A stretch of 64,000 bases of DNA, from contig DASVWI010000020.1 in the NCBI GenBank assembly GCA_036389675.1, positions 248,001 through 312,000 on the forward strand, in the 5' to 3' direction. A program made the translations under genes and the position numbers. The DNA comes from DASQYE01 sp036389675 (lineage in GTDB: Bacteria; Acidobacteriota; Blastocatellia; Pyrinomonadales; Pyrinomonadaceae). Under the pieces are notes generated by a model. It saw only the letters and a list, made by a program, of their open reading frames with translations, searched no databases and was not told where the DNA came from. Shown here piece after piece: positions 37,101 to 46,403 of the stretch; within the stretch, counting starts at the first letter, position 1, and each line of letters opens with the position of its first letter.

Positions 37101-37821
37101 CAAGGTCTGGCTCGGCCCCTGTCGAGGCGACGGCCTCGGCGTAGCGGCCCTGCTCAAGATAGTTCTGCCCGATGGTTGTTCCGGCCCCGCTCTGCCTCAG
37201 CGCCTGAAACCTTGCGATCATACGCGCGCCTTCTTCACGCTCGCCCGTGCGCTGTAGCGCCGTCGCAAGATTATAGATGGCCGTCATGTTGTAAGGCTCT
37301 GCACTGATGGCCGTGCGAAAGGCTGCGACGGCCTCGGCGTACTTGCGCTGCTGCGCCAGAAGTTGGCCCAGCTGGACGTTGGCCCCGACATCGCGCGGGT
37401 CAACCTTGAGCACGCGCTGGAAAGCGCTGATGGCATCATCGGCGCGATTCTGATTACGCGCGACGAGCCCCATGATGTAAAGAGGCTGCGGCGCGTTCGG
37501 CGCGAGGGCTGCTGCCGCTTCGGCCTCGCGCTGTGCCCCGCGCAGGTCAGGTACGTTGAAAAGAGCGATGCTCAGATTAATGCGCGCGAGCGCGAGCTTC
37601 GGGTCGAGCTGCAGGGCTCGCCCGAAAGCCTCCGCCCCTTCCCTGTACTTGTATTGTTCGAGCAGCGCAACGCCCAGATTATTGGCGCGATAAGCTTCTT
37701 CGCGCGCCGCCGCAGGAGCACTCCCGCTCTGCGCCGCAGTCCGCAGCAATCCCGGCCACACCGCCGCACAAAGACCCACAGCGACAAAGACAAAAGCAAA
37801 AACAAGCCTATGAAATTTCAT
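34183..37821 (-). CDS. Giant TPR / FG-GAP / UnbV protein with unknown C-terminal region
   Basis: A 1212-residue exported protein. The ATG at 37821 begins a signal peptide (LVFAFVFVAVGLCAAVW); an upstream GTG at 37836 is possible. Residues about 30-215 are TPR repeats (NNLGVALLEQYKYREGAEAF, AIYNLATALQRTGEREEGA). A serine-rich linker (GAGSSSSSSAAMG) leads into FG-GAP repeats at about 290-660 with DFDGDGDLDLFAATT, GDYDNDSKPDLLVI and DLDHDGDLDIVVGG. An ASPIC/UnbV-type segment follows (SGVGAKIEARAG, IIFGLGKRAQPDAVRVLWPAG). Residues about 760-1190 form an extra region (from CPYLYAWDGE to VWPLPFHG) shared with the protein at 41102-44590 but not with the shorter CRTAC1-like proteins. Start of the transcript coupling to the nitrilase. 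Function unknown. Confidence 0.85.
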   Translation of the reverse strand: MKFHRLVFAFVFVAVGLCAAVWPGLLRTAAQSGSAPAAAREEAYRANNLGVALLEQYKYREGAEAFGRALQLDPKLALARINLSIALFNVPDLRGAQREAEAAAALAPNAPQPLYIMGLVARNQNRADDAISAFQRVLKVDPRDVGANVQLGQLLAQQRKYAEAVAAFRTAISAEPYNMTAIYNLATALQRTGEREEGARMIARFQALRQSGAGTTIGQNYLEQGRYAEAVASTGAEPDLVDRATPAVTFKDATASMLPPTPMGKPFGAGSSSSSSAAMGRRYKAGELSDATRREIATSLGGSLTPFDFDGDGDLDLFAATTAGRHLYRNDEGRFVDVTAQAGTLFADARAIETGAVAGDYDNDSKPDLLVIRDAALALYHNDGNGKFSDVTSAAGIPPYPYLSATLAFVDLDHDGDLDIVVGGLADLSKPAQGEARFPEDFAPAPSLLLRNDGNGKFSDTTATSKVSVSLGHVVAIVPTDYDNRRDVDLLLVSYGKAPELFSNQRDGSFRDVAREAGLDIEGRWTCAAAGDVNKDGFTDFFFGRSDGAGMFATSDGKGRFKTAAAPGGSEMIEAAQFLDYDDDGLLDCMMLSSAGLRILRNVGDGWANVTERGAARDIFAAGEANGPGRLFVAGDMDVDGDTDLILASAAGDLRVAGNEGGNQNASVRVRLSGKVSNRSGVGAKIEARAGSLIQKLETYAASPAPAPADIIFGLGKRAQPDAVRVLWPAGIVQAETEIKATASAQKKAATALVLPVTELDRKPSSCPYLYAWDGERFRFITDFMGGGEMGYLESPGLFNTPDPDEYVRIRGDQLRERDGRYELRITNELEEALFIDRVQLIAVAHPREVEVYPNEGMTNPPRPFLLYKTRQARPPLTATDDHGHDVLARISHLDRQSPDDFRLDPVRGYAEEHTLTMKLDEGTGRGARTLLLLTGWTDYSWSSDNVAASQSGKQAVLPALQVRDARGRWRTVIEDIGIPVGRPQTVTVDLTGKFLSPSREVRILTSMRIYWDQILVDTSSGDFPASLVRLDPSVASLRWRGFSREVTPDGREPFGYDYEKLSYTSPWKVMPGRYTREGDVRELLTGTDDVFVISRPGDEVMLSFDAAQLAPIPKGWTRTFLLYADGFSKEMDINSASPSAVWPLPFHGMKKYPYSAPDAYPMTEARRALFEKYNTRIVTAEVPSIETTYAETLIFGPTSRSTGARQEEGRK

Positions 37822-37857
37822 AACAGGGCCAGACACATATGTCGGTCAAACAATTAG

Positions 37858-37973
37858 CAGGGATGGACTGAAGAGGGTTCAGGATAAAAACAGAAAGCAT
37901 GATGAGAACTAAAATCATTGCCTGATGAATCTGTCTTTGCTTTTCTTATTCTGACAATCTCCGTCCATCCCTG
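37858..37973. repeat. Intergenic inverted repeat (family C)
   Basis: CAGGGATGGAC (37858-37868) is perfectly inverted as GTCCATCCCTG (37963-37973), about 94 bases apart. CTGACAATCTC just before the right arm recurs at 49745-49755 next to repeat family A copy 2. No gene was found in this 182-bp gap. Confidence 0.6.
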
Positions 37974-38003
37974 TGAGATTCTGCGTTCAGTTCTCTTGTT
38001 GGT

Positions 38004-38672
38004 TTATCTGGAAGCGGACTTTTTGAAGCTGTAGTCTTCAAGCTCGTAGCCGTATTTGATCGCCCCCGCGTCCGTCCATGATTTGATCACGCCGATGCCG
38101 TCCGCATACCAGTAGGTCTTGACGGCGGCTGTCCCGCCGTTAGAGACGTGGCTGATGATCTTGATGGCTCGGAATTTGCCCGCCGGAACCTCCACCCACT
38201 CCGGCCCGATCACCTGATTGGACTCCGATACGTCATTGCCGCCCACGTCTTTCCCGTTCCAGCTCCACTTCGCCCCCGCGACCAGCGGATTCTGCAAGTG
38301 TCGTCTGCCGGGCTCGTAATCGATCTTCAGGCCGGTCTGCTCGTCCGGGTACGAAACCCTGTGCTGTAGCACCCACCCTTTTGGCTTGGAGTAGAGGTAG
38401 TGAACCCTTGAACCGGACACCATCTCTACCAGATATCGCACCGTGCCGTCGGCCTGCTTCTCTTCGCTCAGGACTTTGTAGGTGAATTTATTGCCTTCCG
38501 AGTGTCGGTACGTCCAGGAGTCCCCGACGCGCAAAGGAAAGTAGTCGCCCGACGCCGGCGACGCCGAGGGCGCGCCACGCCTCTGTGACCCACGCCTCTG
38601 GGCCATGACGCCGGACATCATCACCAGCACTAAAGAAAGCACGCCCAGCACGCGTATCGCATTGATCTTCAT
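38004..38672 (-). CDS. Secreted hypothetical protein
   Basis: A 222-residue protein, not assigned to a known family. The ATG at 38672 is chosen over one at 38678 because AGGAAGA then stands 8 bases upstream. A signal peptide (IRVLGVLSLVLVMMSGVMAQ) is followed by a basic Ser/Ala/Pro linker and a beta-rich domain: YFPLRVGDSWTYRHSEGNKF, a middle strand set ending LVAGAKWSWNGKDVGG, then EVPAGKFRAIKI, TYWYADGIGVIKS and YELEDYSF. The pattern of 'uniform width, then GTF-like or AGKF conversion, then YWYA.GIG' is common in secreted acidobacterial and deinococcal proteins of unknown function. It lies on the same strand between the ABC genes and the giant FG-GAP gene, with gaps of about 70 and 180 bp. 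Confidence 0.75.
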   Translation of the reverse strand: MKINAIRVLGVLSLVLVMMSGVMAQRRGSQRRGAPSASPASGDYFPLRVGDSWTYRHSEGNKFTYKVLSEEKQADGTVRYLVEMVSGSRVHYLYSKPKGWVLQHRVSYPDEQTGLKIDYEPGRRHLQNPLVAGAKWSWNGKDVGGNDVSESNQVIGPEWVEVPAGKFRAIKIISHVSNGGTAAVKTYWYADGIGVIKSWTDAGAIKYGYELEDYSFKKSASR

Positions 38673-38740
38673 TATCATTCTTCCTCAAGCTGTTTTAAGA
38701 CTTCCTGACGAAAGGAAAGCTTAGACCAAATCTTGCCCCC

Positions 38741-39475
38741 TCACACGAGCACGTTTTCGGTGTCGTGCTCCAAGCCCAACTCTGTGAGGATACGATGCAC
38801 CGCCTCGACGACCTGCGAGTTGGTCGCGTCGCGAGGCCGTTCGAGATCGAGCGTCAGCTCGCGGCGAATCCGCGCCGGTCGATCAGAGAGGACGACGACG
38901 CGGTCTGCCAGCTGCGCCGCTTCCTCCGTATCGTGCGTCACCAGCACGACCGTGCGCGGACGCTCGCGCAGCAACCGGGAAAGCTCGCGCCTCAGGCGCA
39001 GGCGAGTAAGATAATCGAGCGCCGAGAAGGGCTCGTCCAGCAGCAGCACGTCCGTCTCGCCGGCGAGCGCTCGCGCCAGCTCCACGCGCTGTCGCATCCC
39101 GCCCGACAACTGGTGCGGGTAATGCTCGCCAAACCCCGCCAGCCCGATGAGCGCCAGCATCTCTTTTAACTGTCGCGCGCGCTCCGCATCGTCTGTGATG
39201 TTACGCAGGCCCATGGAGATGTTCTCGGCCACGGTGCGCCACGGAAACAGCCCGTCGTGCTGGTAGACCATACGCATCTGCCCTTCGCACCGGACGCGGC
39301 CAGCCGTCGGCTTGACGAAACCTGAGAAGAGATTCAAAAGCGTCGTCTTGCCGCAGCCCGACGGGCCGACGACGGCGACGAACTCTCCCGCGCCTATCTC
39401 AAGCGAGAGGTCGCGCAAGACCTCCACGGCTCCGAACGAGAGCGAGACGTTTTCCAGACTCAACCCCCTCGTCAT
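38741..39475 (-). CDS. ABC transporter ATP-binding protein (SsuB/TauB/NrtD type)
   Basis: A 244-residue ATPase energising import across the inner membrane. Walker A is GPSGCGKT (residues 37-44), the signature is LSGGM (123-127), Walker B is LLLDEP (144-149) and the H-loop His is 181. MVYQHDGLFPWRTVAENISMGL is the Q-loop region typical of the nitrate/sulfonate/taurine importer group. The ATG overlaps the permease stop by four bases (ATGA), so both subunits are cotranslated. No substrate-binding protein gene lies next to the pair, so the substrate is unknown; candidates in this group include aliphatic sulfonates, nitrate, thiamine precursors and similar small organics. Confidence 0.92.
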   Translation of the reverse strand: MTRGLSLENVSLSFGAVEVLRDLSLEIGAGEFVAVVGPSGCGKTTLLNLFSGFVKPTAGRVRCEGQMRMVYQHDGLFPWRTVAENISMGLRNITDDAERARQLKEMLALIGLAGFGEHYPHQLSGGMRQRVELARALAGETDVLLLDEPFSALDYLTRLRLRRELSRLLRERPRTVVLVTHDTEEAAQLADRVVVLSDRPARIRRELTLDLERPRDATNSQVVEAVHRILTELGLEHDTENVLV

Positions 39476-40245
39476 CGCTCATACCCCCACCGGACGCTGG
39501 GGATTCTGGTCAGCTGCACCAGCAGCCTGTCTATCACCACACCTATGATGCCGATCACGATCATGCCGACTACCAGCAAATCCATACGCAGGCCGTTGCG
39601 CGCATCCCAGATGGCGAACCCTAGCCCGTCGCGCCCGGCGATCATCTCGGCGGCGACCACCACCAGCCACGCCAGCCCCGCCGTCACACGCAGCGACGTA
39701 ATCACCTGCGGCATGATCGCAGGCAGCGTCACCTCAAGGAGGAGCGCGCGGCTGCCATAGCCGTAGTTCTCGGCGACGCGGAAATAGACCGACGGAATGC
39801 TCGAATAGGCGGCCATCGTCGCCAGCACAATGGGAAAGAAAGCGGCCATGAAGATAAGGAAGATGGCCGGGACATCGCCTATGCCGAACCACAGAATGGC
39901 AAACGGTATCCACGCCAGCGGAGAGAGATTACGAAAAAAGTTGATGGCCGGTAAAAGCGCCGCCCGCGCCCGCGCCTGATGCCCGAGCCAGAGCCCTAAG
40001 GGCGTGCCCAGTGCGACGGCCAGCAGAAAGCCCGTCGTCACACGAAAGAGCGACGCGATCACGTCATTAAAGAGCCTGCCGGAGCGTACCTCTTCGAGAA
40101 ACCCGCGCGCGACCGAAAGGGGCGAAGGGAACAGCGATTCGGGAAAGAAACGTAAGAGAGAGAGCGCGGCCCACAGACCCAGAGCCGCGAGCAGCACCAA
40201 CAGGGGGAGAAGGCGCGTTTGGGGGGACAATGTCTCTTCTCTCAT
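39472..40245 (-). CDS. ABC transporter permease (SsuC/TauC type)
   Basis: A 257-residue inner-membrane permease with about six hydrophobic helices. The cytoplasmic EAA-like loop interacting with the ATPase is YGSRALLLEVTLPAIMPQVITSLR. FFRNLSPLAWIPFAILWFGIGDVPAIFLIF is the conserved core of the nitrate/sulfonate/taurine permease group. The ATG at 40245 gives a short cytoplasmic N-terminus; an upstream TTG at 40269 is weaker. It overlaps the ATPase gene by four bases. A periplasmic binding protein, normally beside these two, is absent from the window; it may be encoded elsewhere. Confidence 0.9.
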   Translation of the reverse strand: MREETLSPQTRLLPLLVLLAALGLWAALSLLRFFPESLFPSPLSVARGFLEEVRSGRLFNDVIASLFRVTTGFLLAVALGTPLGLWLGHQARARAALLPAINFFRNLSPLAWIPFAILWFGIGDVPAIFLIFMAAFFPIVLATMAAYSSIPSVYFRVAENYGYGSRALLLEVTLPAIMPQVITSLRVTAGLAWLVVVAAEMIAGRDGLGFAIWDARNGLRMDLLVVGMIVIGIIGVVIDRLLVQLTRIPSVRWGYER

Positions 40246-40313
40246 AAAAACAGTTCGCCCGCCACGCAATCTACCATAGAAGATTTGCCTGACGTTAGCC
40301 GCCCCTCAATACA

Positions 40314-40422
40314 AAGGATGAAGGCGGAAGGATGAAGGATGAAAGAAATGCTTTAATGGCTTCTCAGTCTTGAAAGCTTTTACTTCATCCTTCATCCTTC
40401 CTGCTTCCGCCTTCATCCTTTC
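40314..40422. repeat. Inverted repeat family B, copy 4
   Basis: GGATGAAGGCGGAAGGATG on the left, CTTCATCCTTCCTGCTTCCG on the right, with ATGCTTTAATGG...CTTGAAAGCTTTTA between. It lies between the ABC permease start and the DinB-like gene, whose last codons fall inside the right arm. Confidence 0.85.
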
Positions 40423-40883
40423 TTCAGCAGCGCGATCTGTCCGGCGTGGTAAAGGTCGTGCTGAATGACACCGTGCAGCGTTACGTAGACGGAGGACATG
40501 CCCTCGACTATGGGCTCGCCGAGGCGCGCCTCGTCAAAGTTATCAAGTGCCGCGCGCAATCCCTGATTATTCCTCTCAAGCACGGCCAGAGCCTCGCGCC
40601 ATGCCGCTTCGCTCGTGTCTCTGACGGGCGGCCAGTCCTCTTCCTTTGAAAGCTCCGCGCGGTCGCCGGCGAGCCTGCGGCGCACGCCCTCGTCCCAAGC
40701 GGCGATGTGCAGGACGATCTCCCAGATGCTGTGCGCGCCTGCGAGCGGTCTGGCCGAAGCCTTTTCGGCTGTTATATCCGCGACCAGCTCTTTGAGAGAC
40801 GGCCCGTGCCACGCAGGCCCTTCAAAGGCGCGGCGCAGCTGATCTTTGATTCTCTCAACCTCTCTCATGTGCCTTTGCTCCAT
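40413..40883 (-). CDS. DinB/DfsB-like four-helix protein
   Basis: A 156-residue protein of the DinB_2 superfamily, four-helix-bundle proteins that often bind a metal through three histidines and include thiol-dependent transferases. Visible features are HSIWEIVLHIAAWDEGVRRRL with the first His, and VTLHGVIQHDLYHAGQIALLKKG with the C-terminal histidine pair. Length fits the family. The role in this organism is not predictable. Its final codons overlap repeat family B, and it is divergent from the FG-GAP/UnbV run at 41102 onward, with the operator-like dyad in between. Confidence 0.85.
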   Translation of the reverse strand: MEQRHMREVERIKDQLRRAFEGPAWHGPSLKELVADITAEKASARPLAGAHSIWEIVLHIAAWDEGVRRRLAGDRAELSKEEDWPPVRDTSEAAWREALAVLERNNQGLRAALDNFDEARLGEPIVEGMSSVYVTLHGVIQHDLYHAGQIALLKKG

Positions 40884-41101
40884 CGCTCCTGATTCTATTT
40901 CAAGTTAACAGAACCCGTCCGGCTTCGTGAAATCCGCCACCGCCGGGCGCTCAGTGCCATTTGCCGATTAGCTGTGGTATATAACATGCTCATCCAGATG
41001 AGCATGTCCGGTCTTATCAACATATATATTTTAACCTGCGTGCGTGCCCGAAGGCACATCATAGAGCGATATGTGTCGCCGGGTTCGGAATCCCGCCCCG
41101 C
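40884..41101. promoter_or_regulatory. Divergent promoter region with operator-like dyad (40984-41007)
   Basis: The 24-bp element ACATGCTCATC-CA-GATGAGCATGT (40984-41007) has perfect 11-bp arms 2 bp apart, the form expected for a dimeric regulator's binding site. It overlaps an AT-rich TATATAAC sequence just upstream and is followed by another AT-rich stretch, CATATATATTTT. A small hairpin GTGCC-CGAA-GGCAC at 41044-41057 lies in the presumed leader of the downstream gene. Exact -35/-10 boxes are not clear. Confidence 0.5.
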
Positions 41102-44100
41102 ATGAACATCAAGCTTCCGCTTATGCGCCGACAATCACCGCTGAGCCTGCGTTTCATCGTGGTCGGCTTCACCGCTTTGCTGCTCGTCGCGGGTGGCGGC
41201 GTCGCGTGTCGTCCCGCCTCTACTTTACCCGACAAGGGCTCGCAGCAATACAGGGAGGTCGTCTCGGCATTCTACACCGGGCTGGCTGCCTTGCAGGTCG
41301 GCGACGACGTTCGGGCGGAAGCCAAGCTCACGCAGGCGGCGCAGATGGTCGCGGACGAGCCGGCCTCATGGGCCAACCTCGGGCTGCTCTCGCTGCGCCA
41401 GAAAAATTATGACGCGGCAGCCGAAAGACTGTCTAAGGCACAGGCGCTCGCGCCTGAAAGCGCACAGGTCAATGTGTTGCTCGGCCTGTTGGAGAGCGAG
41501 CGCGGGCGCTTCAATGAGTCAATCGCACACCTGCGCAGGGCCGTCGAGCTTGACGAGCGAAACTACCGCGCCGCCTACATGCTGGCCGAGCAGGTCGAGC
41601 GGCAGGCCAATGAGGGCAGCGAGGCCGAAGCCCAGCGCCTGATCGAAAAGATTCTCGAAGCGCAGCCGGACAATCTGGCCGTACAGCTGGAACTGGCGCG
41701 TCTGTCGGCCAAGCGCAATGACGCCGCGACGCTACAGAAAGTGATCGCGCGTCTTGAGACGCGGGCAGGCGCGTGGCCGCCTGAGGTTCAGGAACAGTTC
41801 AAAGCCTTGCAGGCGGCGGCCACGAGCACGGACGCGCGCGCCGCCGCGACGCGCATAGCGTTTCTTCGCAACGTGCTCGTGCGCGTGCCCGAATACCGCA
41901 CGGGTCTGGCCGCCGTCAAGCCGCCGCCCGGCGAAGAGGCCGTGCCCGTCACGCACTTTCTGCGATTGCCGTCGCCGGACTTTACGCCCGCCGCGCCCGA
42001 CGACGCGCTCAACTTTAAGTCGGAAGCGATCTCAAGCCTCGGCACGGATAAGTGGGACTGGCTCGGCGCTCTCTACTTCAGCGGCGAAGGAGCGCCCGCG
42101 CTGGTCGCCGCTCGCAGCGGCGAGTTGAAGATAGCGGGCGGCGCGACCCTACAGCTTCCCGCGGGCACAATCGGGCCGCGTCAAATTCTGCCGATGGATT
42201 TCAATTACGACTTCAAGACCGATCTGGTCTATGCGGGCACAGGTGGCGTGCGGCTCTACAGGCAGGAGAATCTCAATTCGTTCACGGACGTAACGGCGCA
42301 GGCCAAACTGCTCGGCACGACGACGACGGGCACAGGCTACACGGGAGCGTGGGCGGCTGACATCGAGGCCGACGGTGATCTGGATATCATCCTCGGCGTA
42401 GAGAACGGGCCTGCTCTTGTGCTGAGAAACAACGGCGACGGAACATTCAAAGAGCTGAACCCTTTTGAAGGAGCGACGGGGCTTCGCGAGTTTGTCTGGG
42501 CGGACTTTGACGCTGACGGCGATGCTGACGTGGCCCTCATGGGCCAACAGGCTCTACGGGTTTACGCCAACGAGCGCGCCGGTCAGTTCCGTGCCCGCAG
42601 CATGCCGCCCAACCTTCCGCCTGTAAGAGCGATCACCTTCGCCGACATAGATAACAACGGCATTCTGGACATCATCGCTCTGCAAGGGGACGGCTCGATC
42701 ATTCGCATCTCGGATATGAACGAGGGGCAGGATTGGGAGGTGGCCGAGGTGGCACGCCTCACAGACGCCCCGAATTATCTTCATCACGATGCCTTTCAGC
42801 TTGCCTCCGCGGACATGGACAACAACGGCAGCCTCGATCTGGTTTTGAGCGCGCCAGCCGTTACATTCCTTTGGCTTAGCGACGCCCAGAACAAGTTCAA
42901 GCTGCTTGCTGCGACACAGGGCACGCGCGCCTTTTCGGTCGCCGACGTAAGCGGCGACGGACGGCTTGATCTGGTGGGCCTTTCGGCGGAAGGCCAGCCC
43001 GTGCGCGCGATCGGCAACGGCGCGAAGAATTATCACTGGCAGATCATACGCCCGCGCGCCAAGCTGGCCGTCGGCGATCAGCGTATCAATTCATTCGGCA
43101 TGGGCGGTGAAATGGAGATTCGCTCCGGCCTACTGGTGCAGAAGCAGCCCATCACAGGGCCTCTCGTCCACTTCGGTCTGGGCGAGCAGACTACGGCTGA
43201 TGTCGTCCGAATAGTCTGGCCCAACGGGAGCGTGCGCGCCGAGTTTGAGCTCAAGGCCGATCAGGAAGTCGTCGCCGAGCAGCGCCTCAAAGGCTCATGC
43301 CCTTTCCTCTTCGCCTATGACGGAGAGAAGATGAGCTTCGTCAAGGACTGTCAGCCGTGGGGCGCTGCCATCGGCCTGCACATCGACACGCTCGACCCGC
43401 AGGGCACGCTTCGCACAGAGGAATGGTTCAAGATTGACGGAGACAGGCTCGCGGCCCGCAACAATACTTACGACCTGCGCGTCACAGCCGAGTTGTGGGA
43501 GACCTACTACGTTGACCATTTTTCCCTGATGGTCGTCGATCACAGGGCGGGCACTGACATCTTCGTGGACGAGCGATTCTCCATACCGGGGCCGGAATTG
43601 GCAATCCGCACAGTCGAGAAGGCGCGCGAGTTGGCGCAGGCCACGGATGATCGCGGCCAGAATGTGAGCGACATTTTGCGCGCGCGCGACGGGCGCTATC
43701 TGGACACTTTCGGGCGCGGGCAATATCAGGGGCTCACGCGCGACCACTTCGTCGAATTAGACCTCGGCGCGGACGTGCCCACAAGCGGCCCGCTGTGGCT
43801 GATCGCGAGCGGCTGGCTGCATCCGACGGATGCTTCCGTCAATGTGGCGATCAAGCAGGGCACGGGCGCGCAGCCGAAGGATTTGAGTCTGGAAGTGCCG
43901 GATGGCCTTGGCGGATGGAAGACGGCGAAAGAGCATCTGGGCTTTCCCGCCGGTCGCAATAAGACAATCCTCATCAACCTTGAGGGGCTGTTCCCCGAGA
44001 ACGCGCCGCGCCGCGTGCGTCTTAGAACTAATCTGGAAGTCTACTGGGACGCGGTCTGGTGGGCAAAGGGTCTGCCCTCCGATCAGATTAAGACGGAGCG

Positions 44101-44590
44101 CTTTGAGCCGCAGACCGCCGAGCTACGCTATCGCGGCTACTCAACCATCACGCAGGCGAACGAGTCTTCTCCCGAGTTGCCGGACTATAACAGGCTTGAG
44201 GGAAGCACGCAGCGCTGGCGCGACCTCATAGGCTACTACACGCGATTCGGGGATGTGCGCGAGCTGCTCTCGCGTGCCGATGATCGCTACGTCATTATGA
44301 ACTCGGGCGACGAGATGGCTTTCAAATTCAACGCGCCCGCCGCGCCCCCGCCCGGTTGGGTGCGCGACTTCGTTCTCATCGGGGACGGCTGGATAAAGGA
44401 CGGGGACTACAACTCGACTTTCTCAAAGACGGTGCTCCCCTTGCCCGCGCATGACATACATGATTACACTACTGTCGCAAGCCGTCTCGAAGATGACCCG
44501 GTCTATCGCCGCCATCCGGAAGACTGGCAGCGCTACCATACGCGCTACGTCACGCCGCAAGGATTCCAGAACGCGCTGAGAATAAAGTAA
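41102..44590 (+). CDS. Giant TPR / FG-GAP / UnbV protein with unknown C-terminal region, second copy
   Basis: An 1162-residue exported protein, possibly a lipoprotein (GGGVAC at the end of the hydrophobic segment near residue 37). TPR repeats occupy about 55-245 (PASWANLGLLSLRQKNYDAA, AQVNVLLGLLESERGRFNES). FG-GAP repeats cover about 300-640 (DFNYDFKTDLVYAGTG, DIEADGDLDIILGVENGP, DIDNNGILDIIALQGDG), with looser calcium motifs than the shorter CRTAC1-like proteins. A UnbV-type segment has MGGEMEIRSG, VHFGLGEQTTADVVRIVWPNGS. Residues about 730-1160 (from CPFLFAYDGE) match the C-terminal region of the protein at 34183-37821. A CRTAC1-like gene starts 10 bp downstream. A later ATG at 41123 is an alternative start. 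Confidence 0.85.
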   Translation: MNIKLPLMRRQSPLSLRFIVVGFTALLLVAGGGVACRPASTLPDKGSQQYREVVSAFYTGLAALQVGDDVRAEAKLTQAAQMVADEPASWANLGLLSLRQKNYDAAAERLSKAQALAPESAQVNVLLGLLESERGRFNESIAHLRRAVELDERNYRAAYMLAEQVERQANEGSEAEAQRLIEKILEAQPDNLAVQLELARLSAKRNDAATLQKVIARLETRAGAWPPEVQEQFKALQAAATSTDARAAATRIAFLRNVLVRVPEYRTGLAAVKPPPGEEAVPVTHFLRLPSPDFTPAAPDDALNFKSEAISSLGTDKWDWLGALYFSGEGAPALVAARSGELKIAGGATLQLPAGTIGPRQILPMDFNYDFKTDLVYAGTGGVRLYRQENLNSFTDVTAQAKLLGTTTTGTGYTGAWAADIEADGDLDIILGVENGPALVLRNNGDGTFKELNPFEGATGLREFVWADFDADGDADVALMGQQALRVYANERAGQFRARSMPPNLPPVRAITFADIDNNGILDIIALQGDGSIIRISDMNEGQDWEVAEVARLTDAPNYLHHDAFQLASADMDNNGSLDLVLSAPAVTFLWLSDAQNKFKLLAATQGTRAFSVADVSGDGRLDLVGLSAEGQPVRAIGNGAKNYHWQIIRPRAKLAVGDQRINSFGMGGEMEIRSGLLVQKQPITGPLVHFGLGEQTTADVVRIVWPNGSVRAEFELKADQEVVAEQRLKGSCPFLFAYDGEKMSFVKDCQPWGAAIGLHIDTLDPQGTLRTEEWFKIDGDRLAARNNTYDLRVTAELWETYYVDHFSLMVVDHRAGTDIFVDERFSIPGPELAIRTVEKARELAQATDDRGQNVSDILRARDGRYLDTFGRGQYQGLTRDHFVELDLGADVPTSGPLWLIASGWLHPTDASVNVAIKQGTGAQPKDLSLEVPDGLGGWKTAKEHLGFPAGRNKTILINLEGLFPENAPRRVRLRTNLEVYWDAVWWAKGLPSDQIKTERFEPQTAELRYRGYSTITQANESSPELPDYNRLEGSTQRWRDLIGYYTRFGDVRELLSRADDRYVIMNSGDEMAFKFNAPAAPPPGWVRDFVLIGDGWIKDGDYNSTFSKTVLPLPAHDIHDYTTVASRLEDDPVYRRHPEDWQRYHTRYVTPQGFQNALRIK

Positions 44591-44600
44591 GAGTCTCGCG

Positions 44601-46400
<1,800 letters not shown>

Positions 46401-46403
46401 AAG

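Noticed and set aside
41041..41101. tRNA-like 3' half (GGGTTCGGAATCCC resembling a T-arm)
   Set aside because: The loop has eight instead of seven bases and no matching D-arm, anticodon arm or acceptor stem could be built.
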